Below the pieces are notes generated by a model, which had not been told where the DNA came from, did no database searches, and was given only the letters and a program-made list of their open reading frames with translations. Source: Arsenicicoccus sp. oral taxon 190 (lineage in GTDB: Bacteria; Actinomycetota; Actinomycetes; Actinomycetales; Dermatophilaceae). Taken from it: a stretch of DNA of 64,000 nucleotides. This document shows positions 34,668-41,819 of the stretch, in pieces. Within the stretch, counting starts at the first letter, position 1; every line of letters begins with the position of its first letter. The stretch covers positions 496,001 through 560,000 of the forward strand of contig NZ_CP012070.1 of assembly GCF_001189535.1 (NCBI RefSeq). The letters are read 5' to 3'. Made by a program: the position numbers and the translations under genes.

Positions 34668-35597
34668 ATGACCGATGGCACGATGCGCGATGCCGCCAGC
34701 ACCCTGGTCGAGGGGCCGTGGCGGCATCGTTTCGTGTCGGCCAACGGCGCTCGCTTCCACGTGGCCGAGCTGGGCGACGGCCCCTTGGTGCTGCTGCTGC
34801 ACGACTTCCCCGAGTTCTGGTGGGCCTGGCGTCACCAGCTGGTGACGCTCGCCGAGGCGGGGTGGCGGGTCGCGGCGCTCGACCTGCGGGGATTCGGTGC
34901 CAGCGACAAGCCACCGGTGGGCTACGACACGTTCACGTCGGCCGCGGACGCCGCCAGCGTGGTGCGCTCCCTCGGCGAGGGCTCGGCCGTCGTCATCGGC
35001 CAGGGTCTCGGTGCCTGGATCGCGTGGTCGATGCCCTCGCTGCAACCCGACGTCACCCGCGCGGTCGTGGCGCTGGGGTGCCCGCACCCGCTGGCGCTGC
35101 GCGCGGCCTCCTTGACTCTGCCCACCCAGCTCCAGGCGGGCCGCACCTTCGCGGGGCTGCAGCGGCCGTTCGTGCCCGAGCGGCAGATGGGCGACCCGGC
35201 GTCGGGATACGTCGCCCGGCTCCTCACGGAGTGGTCGGCGCCCGGCGCGAACTGGCTGGACGTGGCCATCACGAGCCGGTATGCCGACCAGATGGCCCTG
35301 CCCTTCGTGGCGCACTCCGCCGCGGAGTACTACCGCTGGATGGCCCGGTCACAGCTGTGGGTCTCCGGGCGACGCTGGGCGGCGGCGCTGCGCCGCCCCA
35401 TCACCGTGCCCGTGCTGCACCTGCACGGAGCGCAGGATCGAGCCGTGCTGCCCGAGACCATGGGCGGGTCCATGCGGTATGCCGCCGCCGGTCTCGACGC
35501 CCACCTGCTCCCGGGCGTCGGCCACTTCGTCGCCGAGGAAGCGCCGGTGCGGGTCTCGACCGCGATCGGCGAATGGCTGGCCGCGCTGCCACGCTGA
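34668..35597 (+). CDS. Alpha/beta hydrolase, EphE-like, with an atypical nucleophile elbow
   Basis: 309 residues. The fold and phrases are those of epoxide hydrolases: LLLHDFPEFWWAWRHQ (oxyanion and Trp-rich region), VAALDLRGFGASDKP, a cap domain, GAQDRAVLP (acid) and GVGHFVAEEAP (histidine). The nucleophile elbow, usually G-x-D/S-x-G, reads G-Q-G-L-G at 111-115, so residue 113 is Gly and the usual catalytic residue is missing. AAGGA precedes the ATG at 34668. It faces marP, as Rv3670 (ephE) faces Rv3671c in M. tuberculosis. It may be a non-catalytic or altered enzyme. Confidence 0.8.
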   Translation: MTDGTMRDAASTLVEGPWRHRFVSANGARFHVAELGDGPLVLLLHDFPEFWWAWRHQLVTLAEAGWRVAALDLRGFGASDKPPVGYDTFTSAADAASVVRSLGEGSAVVIGQGLGAWIAWSMPSLQPDVTRAVVALGCPHPLALRAASLTLPTQLQAGRTFAGLQRPFVPERQMGDPASGYVARLLTEWSAPGANWLDVAITSRYADQMALPFVAHSAAEYYRWMARSQLWVSGRRWAAALRRPITVPVLHLHGAQDRAVLPETMGGSMRYAAAGLDAHLLPGVGHFVAEEAPVRVSTAIGEWLAALPR

Positions 35598-35643
35598 GGG
35601 CGCCCGATGGGCCCCCGATCGACCAGCACCACACCCCCCCATC

Positions 35644-35704
35644 GTTGAGAGGCGACAAACCGGGGTCAGCGGACCTGGATGACCCCGGTTTGTCGCCTCT
35701 CAAC
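35644..35704. repeat. 25-bp perfect inverted repeat between convergent genes
   Basis: The arm from 35644 to 35668 (starting GTTGAGAGGCGACAAACC) is exactly complementary to 35680-35704, with an 11-base loop. It lies between ephE and marP stops, so a bidirectional terminator is the simplest reading, but the stem is unusually long and has A/T-rich portions (ACAAA) unlike the other hairpins here. Confidence 0.85.
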
Positions 35705-35748
35705 GGGTTAAGGGGGCAGGGAAGGGGGGCGGGCAGGGGCGCCCACCC

Positions 35749-35836
35749 GACCACAACCACACCCGAAGGTGCGGTTTGCGTCGCTGACAGGCCCCGAGGC
35801 GACCACAGGCACACCCGAGGGTGCGGGATTCGTCGC
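35749..35836. repeat. Two 35-36-bp imperfect direct repeats downstream of marP
   Basis: Copy 1 (35749-35783) and copy 2 (35801-35836) share GACCACA, CACACCCGA, GGTGCGG and TCGTCGC/GCGTCGC in the same order. They lie between the 25-bp inverted repeat and the marP stop, in non-coding sequence. The origin is unclear; they could be small interspersed elements or decayed duplications. Confidence 0.7.
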
Positions 35837-35847
35837 CAGCCGGTCGG

Positions 35848-37053
35848 TCAGCCCACGGTGCAGCGGCCGGTGGCGGCGGGCGCCGTGCTGGTCGCACCGG
35901 CCGCCACGGCCTCCTGGGTCGCGCTGGTCGTCAGGGCGTAGCCGGTGCTGGGGTCGTCCACCGACTGCGCGAAGATCGTGCCGGCCACGCGTCCGTCGGT
36001 CGTGAGCAGCGGGCCTCCGGAGTTGCCGGGGCGCACGGTGGCGTAGAGGGAGTAGACCTGGCGGAGCGCGCCAGCGCTGCCGTAGATGTCGGACCCGCGC
36101 GCGGCCATCACGGACCGGACCCGGGCTGCCCCGAGTCGGTAGGGCCCGCCACCGGGGAAGCCGGCCACCACGGCGCCGGCGTTGGCCGGCAGGGTGCCGG
36201 CGACCTGCAGCGGGGCGGCCTGCAGCTCGGGCACGAGCAGCACGGCCACGTCGAGGCGGGGGTCGAAGGCCACGACGGTGGCGGCATACGCGCGGCCCTC
36301 GCCGCCGGCCTGGACACGCACCTGGGTGGTGCCGGCGACCACGTGGGCGTTGGTGACGACGCGGTGGGGCGCGGTCACCCAGCCGCTGCCGTCCTGCTGG
36401 CGGCGGCAGGACGGGGCGTCCCCGACGACCTTGACCACCGAGCGCCGCGCGGCGACGACGCCGGGGGTCTGGGCGACGCGCGGGTCGGGCGGCTGGGCCG
36501 GGGCGATCGGCTCGGCGCCCAGCCCCTCGAAGACGCGAGGGAAGTCGCTGGCCTCCAGCTGGCTGCGGAACCCCGCGAAGACCCGTCCCACCTGCGCCGG
36601 CATGACGGCGTCGATGCCCCGCAGCACCCGGGAGCCGGCCACGGTCCGCGCGACGCCGCCCGGCGCCGCCAGCCGCAGCGTGTCCCCCGCGAACCAGGCC
36701 AGCGCGGCCACCACCAGCACCGACGCGACCGCGCCCGCGAGGGCATCGACCAGCTGGGTGGGCCGCAGCCGGTTGTGAGCCCGCAGTCCCGCCCCCAGGC
36801 GGCCGAGCAGCAGCTGCCCGAGGCTCGCGATCACCAGCACCCCGAGGCACAGCGCCCCGGCGCGCAGCGGCAGCGAGCGCTGCAGCGCAGCCACGTCGTC
36901 CAGCAGCGGCGGCAGCAGCCACATCCCGAGCGCCGCCCCACCCACGAGCCCTGCCGTCGAGAAGGTCGCGAGCACGAAGCCGTGGCGCCACCCGTTGAGG
37001 GCGGCCGACAGCAGCAGCAGCGCCAGCAGCACGTCCACGAGCAGGGGATCCAC
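35848..37053 (-). CDS. marP: MarP-type membrane serine protease
   Basis: 401 residues from a GTG. Four hydrophobic helices in residues 1-125 form a CvpA-like membrane domain. A periplasm-side trypsin/HtrA-like protease follows from about 190, with catalytic His237 (VVTNAHVVAG), Asp268 (FDPRLDVAVL) and Ser345 (RPGNSGGPLL). Cys216 and Cys398 correspond to the disulfide that activates the M. tuberculosis enzyme. MarP is needed there for acid resistance, acting on peptidoglycan hydrolase RipA. It lies 3 bases downstream of the NUDIX gene, as in mycobacteria, so both are in one operon with nth. Confidence 0.92.
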   Translation of the reverse strand: MDPLLVDVLLALLLLSAALNGWRHGFVLATFSTAGLVGGAALGMWLLPPLLDDVAALQRSLPLRAGALCLGVLVIASLGQLLLGRLGAGLRAHNRLRPTQLVDALAGAVASVLVVAALAWFAGDTLRLAAPGGVARTVAGSRVLRGIDAVMPAQVGRVFAGFRSQLEASDFPRVFEGLGAEPIAPAQPPDPRVAQTPGVVAARRSVVKVVGDAPSCRRQQDGSGWVTAPHRVVTNAHVVAGTTQVRVQAGGEGRAYAATVVAFDPRLDVAVLLVPELQAAPLQVAGTLPANAGAVVAGFPGGGPYRLGAARVRSVMAARGSDIYGSAGALRQVYSLYATVRPGNSGGPLLTTDGRVAGTIFAQSVDDPSTGYALTTSATQEAVAAGATSTAPAATGRCTVG

Positions 37054-37056
37054 GCG

Positions 37057-37812
37057 TCAGCCCCACATCCGGTCCGGCAGCGTCTCGAGCCGGCCCGTGT
37101 CCCAGGGCTGCTCGAGGCCGGACAGGTGGAGGAGCTTGGCGAGGACGCCGGCGGTGAAGCCCCACACGAGCAGCCCGTCGACCTCGAAGGCCGGCCCGCG
37201 GTAGCCGCTGGGGTGGGTCACCACGAACCGGTTGGCGGGGTCGACGAGCTCGCTGATGGGAGCGCGCAGCACCGACGCCACCTCGAGCGGGTCGCCCTGG
37301 GACAGCGGGTGCGGCGACCGCCACCAGCCCAGCACCGGGGTCACCCCGAAGTCGCGGTGCGGCATGTAGAGCTCGGGCACGGTGGCCAGGATCTCGACGG
37401 TGTCGCGCCGCAGCCCGACCTCCTCGGCGGCCTCCCGCAGCGCCGCGTCCACGACGTCGCGGTCGCCGGGGTCGACGGAGCCGCCGGGGAAGGCCACCTG
37501 CCCGGCGTGGGACCGCATGGTGTGGGAGCGCTCGGTGAGCACGACGTCGTGCTGGGTGGGGTCGTCGTCGCGGGGCCCGACCAGGACGAGCACCCCCGCA
37601 CGCCGCCCCGCCCCCGCCTCCGGCGGCAGGAACCGGGAGTAGTAGCTCGGTGGCGTCGCTCCGATCTGGGTCACGAGGTGGTCCAGCCAGTCGGGCCGCT
37701 CCGCCGTGGGCCCCCGGTCCACGTATGCCGCACCCCCCGCCCGCTCCGTGCCGTCGTCAAGGGGGCTGAGCGGGTCCTCGCGGTCCCAGAAGCCGTCCCG
37801 CCGCTCGGTCAC
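37057..37812 (-). CDS. CoA pyrophosphatase-type NUDIX hydrolase
   Basis: 251 residues from a GTG that overlaps the nth stop (GTGA). The Nudix box is GGSVDPGDRDVVDAALREAA plus EEVG, and just before it VLTERSHTMRSHAGQVAFPG is the UPF0035 signature specific to CoA diphosphatases. It would split CoA or oxidised CoA into 4'-phosphopantetheine and adenosine 3',5'-bisphosphate. About 60 residues precede the domain (WDREDPLSPLDDG). Position between nth and marP matches Rv3672c. Confidence 0.88.
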   Translation of the reverse strand: MTERRDGFWDREDPLSPLDDGTERAGGAAYVDRGPTAERPDWLDHLVTQIGATPPSYYSRFLPPEAGAGRRAGVLVLVGPRDDDPTQHDVVLTERSHTMRSHAGQVAFPGGSVDPGDRDVVDAALREAAEEVGLRRDTVEILATVPELYMPHRDFGVTPVLGWWRSPHPLSQGDPLEVASVLRAPISELVDPANRFVVTHPSGYRGPAFEVDGLLVWGFTAGVLAKLLHLSGLEQPWDTGRLETLPDRMWG

Positions 37813-38615
37813 CGGACCTCCTCGGCCCAGCGGGCGGCCAGACCGCTGGGCGCCGCGCCGAGCCGGGCGGGCCAGGGCGCGCCGGGCGCCAGCTCGTAGG
37901 CCGCCAGCTTGCGGGCCTTGACCGGGTCCGTCTCGCCCGCGCCGTAGGAGGGGCACAGCCCGGCGACGGGGCACACGCCGCACGCCGGCTTGCGGGCGTG
38001 GCAGATGCGCCGGCCGTGGTAGATGAGGACGTGGGACAGCATGGTCCAGTCCTTGCGCGGGAAGAGCGCGCCGACCTCGTGCTCGACCTTGACCGGGTCG
38101 TCCTGGTCGGTGAGCCCCAGCCGGCGCGCGAGCCGACCGAAGTGGGTGTCGACGGTGATGCCGGGGACGTCGAAGGCGTTGCCGAGGACGACGTTGGCGG
38201 TCTTGCGGCCCACCCCGGGCAGGGTGACCAGGTCCTTGAGCCGCCCGGGCACCTGCCCGCCGAACCGCTCGACCAGCGCGCCGCCCAGCTTGATCAGGGA
38301 GTCCGTCTTGGCGCGGAAGAACCCCGTCGGGCGGATCAGCTCCTCGAGCTCGGTGCGGTCGGCGGCGGCATACGCCGCGGCGTCGGGATAGCGCGCGAAG
38401 AGGGTGGGGGTGACCTTGTTGACCCCCACGTCGGTGGTCTGGGCGGACAGCACGGTGGCCACGAGCAGCTCGAGCGGGGTGGTGAAGTCCAGCTCGGCGA
38501 TCGCGTAGGGGTAGGTGTCGTGAAGGACGCGGTAGATCTTGCGGGCGCGACGGGTGAGGGCGAGCGCGCTCTCCCCGGTCGGGGTGGGTCGCGAGGCGGG
38601 ATCGAGGGTGGCCAC
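37809..38615 (-). CDS. nth: Endonuclease III (DNA glycosylase/AP lyase)
   Basis: 268 residues from a GTG. The helix-hairpin-helix LPGVGRKTANVVLG contains the catalytic lysine, and the catalytic aspartate lies in VDTHFGRLARRLG. The 4Fe-4S loop is C-x6-C-x2-C-x5-C: CHARKPACGVCPVAGLC. It removes oxidised pyrimidines and nicks abasic sites. About 45 extra C-terminal residues follow the cluster. It is divergent from crp and first in the nth-nudix-marP operon. Confidence 0.95.
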   Translation of the reverse strand: MATLDPASRPTPTGESALALTRRARKIYRVLHDTYPYAIAELDFTTPLELLVATVLSAQTTDVGVNKVTPTLFARYPDAAAYAAADRTELEELIRPTGFFRAKTDSLIKLGGALVERFGGQVPGRLKDLVTLPGVGRKTANVVLGNAFDVPGITVDTHFGRLARRLGLTDQDDPVKVEHEVGALFPRKDWTMLSHVLIYHGRRICHARKPACGVCPVAGLCPSYGAGETDPVKARKLAAYELAPGAPWPARLGAAPSGLAARWAEEVR

Positions 38616-38673
38616 GGCGTCAGGCTACCCGCGGGCGCCGACATACCCCGGGGGAGGACTTCCGGTGCCTGCA

Positions 38674-38691
38674 CGTGACTGGTGGCACAAT
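38674..38691 (+). promoter_or_regulatory. Crp/GlxR-type site overlapping the -10 box of crp
   Basis: CGTGACTGGTGGCACA (38674-38689) matches the consensus TGTGA-N6-TCACA at 8 of 10 positions. It overlaps CACAAT (38686-38691), a -10-like hexamer exactly six bases before the GTG of crp. That spacing puts the transcription start at or next to the first base of the start codon, so the mRNA would be leaderless and repressed by its own product. Inference from spacing and consensus. Confidence 0.6.
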
Positions 38692-38697
38692 GACCGC

Positions 38698-39375
38698 GTG
38701 GACAACGACGTGGTGAGAAGGTCTCCGCTCTTCGCGGCGCTCGACGACGAGGCTGCCGGCGCGCTGCAGGCCTCGATGAGTCCGGTGCACCTGGAGCGCG
38801 GCGAGGTGCTCTTCCACGAGGGCGCCCAGGGGGACGCCCTCTACGTGATCCGCGACGGCAAGGTCAAGCTCGGCCGCACCTCCGGCGACGGCCGCGAGAA
38901 CCTCTTTGCCGTGCTGGGTCCGGGCGAGATGTTCGGGGAGCTGTCGCTCTTCGACCCGGGCCCGCGCACCCTGACGGCCACGGCGGTGGCGGAGACCGAG
39001 CTGGTGGGGCTCGGCCACGACAGCCTGCGCACCTGGCTGCAGGGTCGCCCGGACCTGTCGCTGACCTTGCTGCAGGCGCTGGCCAGGCGGCTGCGGCGCA
39101 CCAACGAGTCGCTCGCCGACATGGTCTTCACCGACGTGCCCGGCCGGGTGGCCAAGGCGCTGGTCGACCTGTCGCGCAGGTTCGGCCGGCCGTGCGAGGA
39201 CGGCGTCCTCGTGGCGCACGACCTCACGCAGGAGGAGCTGGCCCAGCTGGTGGGCGCCTCCCGCGAGACCGTCAACAAGTCGCTGGCCGACTTCGCGAGC
39301 CGCGGCTGGATCCGGCTCGAGGCGCGGGCGGTCGTCCTGCTCGACATCGAGCGGCTCTACCGCCGCGCCCGCTGA
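38698..39375 (+). CDS. crp: Crp/Fnr-family global regulator (GlxR/Crp type)
   Basis: 225 residues from a GTG, the standard length. The cNMP-binding beta-roll includes LFHEGAQGDALYVIRDGKVK and the phosphate-binding cassette FGELSLFDPGPRTLTATA, in which Glu and Arg contact cAMP. A dimer helix follows, then an HTH: DLTQEELAQLVGASRETVNK. It corresponds to Rv3676 Crp and corynebacterial GlxR, which control central carbon and respiration genes with cAMP. No ribosome site is visible, in line with a leaderless start. Its 3' end overlaps the convergent MBL gene by 19 bases. Confidence 0.93.
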   Translation: MDNDVVRRSPLFAALDDEAAGALQASMSPVHLERGEVLFHEGAQGDALYVIRDGKVKLGRTSGDGRENLFAVLGPGEMFGELSLFDPGPRTLTATAVAETELVGLGHDSLRTWLQGRPDLSLTLLQALARRLRRTNESLADMVFTDVPGRVAKALVDLSRRFGRPCEDGVLVAHDLTQEELAQLVGASRETVNKSLADFASRGWIRLEARAVVLLDIERLYRRAR

Positions 39376-40190
39376 CCCCGCTCGAGGTAGCCCAGCTGGG
39401 CGAGGACGCTCAGCCGCGCCGCGGGCCAGACCTCGCGGGGGACGTCGGCATACACCCGCGCGACGACCTCGTCGGCGGTCGTGTCCCCCGCGGCGAGGGC
39501 AGACCGCACCTGATCGAGCCGGTCCGCGCGGTGCTGCAGGTAGTAGGCCACGGCGTGGTCGGCGGCCGTCACCGTGGGCCCGTGACCAGGCAGGATGCGG
39601 GTGACGGCCCCGGAGCCGGTGAGGGACCGCAGCCGTCGCAGCGACGCCAGGTAGTCCTCGAGGACCCCGTCCGGGTGGGCCACCACCGTCGTGCCGCGCC
39701 CGAGCAGCGTGTCTCCGGTGAGCACGGCGTTGTCGGCCGCGACCACGAAGGACACGGAGTCGCCCGTGTGGCCGGGGGTCGCGAGCACGACCACCTCCAG
39801 CTCCCCGACCCGTATGACGGAGCCCTCGTGCAGGTCCTGCGGCCCGCTGCCGATCGCGCGCACCGTGGTCCCGGTCAGCTCCGCGAACCTCGCCGCGCCC
39901 TCGGCGTGGTCGGGGTGGCCGTGGGTCAGCAGGGTGTGGGTGACCCGGGCCCCTCGTGCGGTCGCGGCCGCCAGCACCGCCTGCAGGTGAGCCTCGTCGA
40001 GGGGGCCGGGGTCGACGACGGCGACCTGCTCGCTGCCCGGCTCGGACAGCAGCCAGGTGTTGGTCCCGTCGAGGGTCATCGGCCCGGGGTTGGGCGCGAG
40101 GACGCAGGTCGCCCGCTCGGTCACCGCGCCGCCGAGCCAGGGCGTGGCGGTCGGGGGCGGTGGCGCGAGCCGGGCGCCGGGGGCGGTCAC
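39357..40190 (-). CDS. Metallo-beta-lactamase-fold hydrolase
   Basis: 277 residues from a GTG that overlaps the upstream NUDIX stop (GTGA). The zinc motif is LLTHGHPDHAEGA (H-x-H-x-D-H), with TPGHTGDS and LTGDTLL further along; the last histidine is in RILPGHGPTV. The type resembles LACTB2-like and Rv3677c proteins, probably an RNA or small-molecule hydrolase. The C-terminal winged part (about 215-277, DEVVARVYADVPREVWPAAR) is typical of LACTB2. The order crp-MBL-RidA is conserved in actinobacteria. Confidence 0.85.
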   Translation of the reverse strand: MTAPGARLAPPPPTATPWLGGAVTERATCVLAPNPGPMTLDGTNTWLLSEPGSEQVAVVDPGPLDEAHLQAVLAAATARGARVTHTLLTHGHPDHAEGAARFAELTGTTVRAIGSGPQDLHEGSVIRVGELEVVVLATPGHTGDSVSFVVAADNAVLTGDTLLGRGTTVVAHPDGVLEDYLASLRRLRSLTGSGAVTRILPGHGPTVTAADHAVAYYLQHRADRLDQVRSALAAGDTTADEVVARVYADVPREVWPAARLSVLAQLGYLERGQRARR

Positions 40191-41092
40191 GAGGCGGCTC
40201 CGGTGTCGGGCACCCGCGCCCGCATCCAGATGCCGCCCTCGTCGTCCTCGACCAGGTGCGGCGAGATCGACCAGACCAGGGGCTCCTCGGCGACGAAGGC
40301 CGCCGAGGAGGCCGCGCGGGCCAGCTCCTCGACCGCCACGATCGTCGGCGGCAGCATCAGCACGGAGCCGTCGGCCGCGCCGGCGAGCACGTCGGCCGGG
40401 CGCCACCACCCCGCCGCGTCGGCCTCGGAGGTGGCGTCGTCGGGGACCTGCCCGGTCGGGAGCAGCGCCGCGAAGAACGCCGTGTCGTAGCGGCGCGGCT
40501 CGAACTCCGGGGTGACCCAGTGGGCGCGGTAGGACAGCAGGTCGGACCGCAGCACCAGCCCGCGCCGCCGCAGCAGCTCGGTGAAGGACAGCTCGCGCGC
40601 CTCGAGCGCCACCCGGTCGGCGTGCCAGCCGGCGTCGCGCACGTCGGCGACCACCGAGCCGGCATCGGGCCCGGCCAGCAGCACCCCGCACTCCTCGAAG
40701 ACCTCCCGCACCGCCGCCACGACCAGCTGCTGCGCGACGTCCTCGGGGCAGTCCATCCGCTCGGCCCACCGCGCGGGCGACGGCCCGGCCCAGTGGTCGG
40801 CCACCAGGGCGGGGTCGGCGTCGCGCGGGTCCACCCCGCCGCCGGGGAAGACCATCATGCGCGGCGCGAAGGCCATCGAGGCGACGCGGCGCAGCATGAA
40901 CACCTCGACACCGTCGGCAGACCCACCGCCCGGGGCACCACCGGTGCGCGCCTCGCGCACCAGCTGCACGGTGGCGGCATACCGCGGCTCCTGGTAGCGG
41001 CGCACCTCGGCGTCACCGTCGAGCCACGCCCGCGCGCGCGACCCGAGCCCACCCGCGGGGAAGTCGCGCACGACGCCGTGCTCGCGCTCCAC
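40187..41092 (-). CDS. NUDIX hydrolase with an insertion inside the Nudix box
   Basis: 301 residues from a GTG. The domain starts with FAPRMMVFPGGGVDPRDADP, and the catalytic helix AAVREVFEECGVLL follows only after about 40 further residues; normally the two parts are adjacent (G-x5-E-x7-REUXEE). This split box is known from a subclass of larger NUDIX proteins of the NUDT19 type, which cleave CoA esters. It is 8 bases downstream of ridA and overlaps the MBL gene, so the three are one operon. M. tuberculosis has no obvious counterpart at this position. Confidence 0.8.
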   Translation of the reverse strand: MEREHGVVRDFPAGGLGSRARAWLDGDAEVRRYQEPRYAATVQLVREARTGGAPGGGSADGVEVFMLRRVASMAFAPRMMVFPGGGVDPRDADPALVADHWAGPSPARWAERMDCPEDVAQQLVVAAVREVFEECGVLLAGPDAGSVVADVRDAGWHADRVALEARELSFTELLRRRGLVLRSDLLSYRAHWVTPEFEPRRYDTAFFAALLPTGQVPDDATSEADAAGWWRPADVLAGAADGSVLMLPPTIVAVEELARAASSAAFVAEEPLVWSISPHLVEDDEGGIWMRARVPDTGAAS

Positions 41093-41100
41093 GCCGCTGC

Positions 41101-41577
41101 TCAGTCGTCGGCGAGCGCGACGGTGATCTCGAGCTCGACCGGCGCGTCCAGCGGCAGCACGACGACCCCGACCGCGGACCGCGCGTGCACGCCGTGCTCG
41201 CCGAAGGCGTGGCCGAGCAGCTCGCTCGCGCCGTTGACGACGCCGGGCTGGCCGGTGAACGACGGGTCGCTCGCCACGAACCCGACCACCTTGACGACCT
41301 GGGCCACCCGGTCCAGGTCACCGACGACGGACTTCACGGCGGCGATGGCGTTGAGGGCGCACACCTGCGCGAGCTCCTTGGCGCGCTCGGGGGGCACGAG
41401 CCCGTCGCCCTCGCCGACCTTGCCCGTCTCGGCGAGGGAGCCCTGCACCATCGGCAGCTGCCCGGAGGTGTGGATCCGGCGGCCGTCCTGCAGCGCCGGG
41501 ACATAGGCCGCGACCGGGGCCGCGACGTCGGGGACCGACAGCCCCAGCTCGGCCAGGCGACGCTCGACTTCACTCAT
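41101..41577 (-). CDS. RidA-family protein (reactive enamine/imine deaminase-like)
   Basis: 158 residues; motifs HTSGQLPMVQGSL, CALNAIAAVKSVVGDLDRV and VNGASELLGHAFGEHGVHAR belong to the YjgF/YER057c/UK114 group. The key arginine of true RidA (in a C-terminal R-S/A-x-V phrase) corresponds to HARSAVGVVVLPLDAPVELE, so deaminase activity is possible. It is the counterpart of Rv3678c in the same neighbourhood. GAAGGAGA precedes the ATG. Confidence 0.87.
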   Translation of the reverse strand: MSEVERRLAELGLSVPDVAAPVAAYVPALQDGRRIHTSGQLPMVQGSLAETGKVGEGDGLVPPERAKELAQVCALNAIAAVKSVVGDLDRVAQVVKVVGFVASDPSFTGQPGVVNGASELLGHAFGEHGVHARSAVGVVVLPLDAPVELEITVALADD

Positions 41578-41613
41578 GGCATGTCTCCTTCGACGGACGC
41601 TCGCGTATGCCGC

Positions 41614-41769
41614 TCAGCCCTGCTTGGGCCGCTTGAGGTAGGCCACGAGGTTGCCCTCCGGACCCTGCAGCACCTGCACGAGCTCCCAGCCGTCCTCGCC
41701 CCACTGGTCGAGGATCTGCTTGGTGGCGTGGACGATCAGCGGCACGGTGGCGTACTCCCAGGTGGTCAT
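41614..41769 (-). CDS. Small DUF4177-type protein
   Basis: 51 residues read from the ATG at 41767-41769: it begins MTTWEYATVPLIVH, continues DQWGEDGWELVQVL and ends LKRPKQG. The W-E-Y-x-T-V-P and G-x-D-G-W-E-L-V phrases define DUF4177, a very small beta protein of unknown role. The same position, between ridA and the ArsA-like pair, is taken by Rv3678A in M. tuberculosis. There is no ribosome site; TAGAGT lies six bases before the ATG, so the message may be leaderless. Confidence 0.85.
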   Translation of the reverse strand: MTTWEYATVPLIVHATKQILDQWGEDGWELVQVLQGPEGNLVAYLKRPKQG

Positions 41770-41775
41770 GTCGGC

Positions 41776-41813
41776 ACTCTATCCACCACCACCGACAGCG
41801 GGAGCACTAGCCT
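41776..41813. promoter_or_regulatory. Back-to-back leaderless promoters for the DUF4177 gene and the ArsA-like operon
   Basis: On the minus strand TAGAGT (41781-41776) is six bases from the ATG of the small gene. On the plus strand TAGCCT (41808-41813) is six bases from the ATG at 41820. Neither start has a Shine-Dalgarno sequence. The starts are only 50 bases apart, so the two promoters must share regulatory space. Confidence 0.5.
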
Positions 41814-41819
41814 GTCACC

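Noticed and set aside
35644..35704. Terminal inverted repeats of a mobile element
   Set aside because: The arms are only 11 bases apart, with no gene between them and no flanking duplication, so this is a hairpin and not a pair of element ends.
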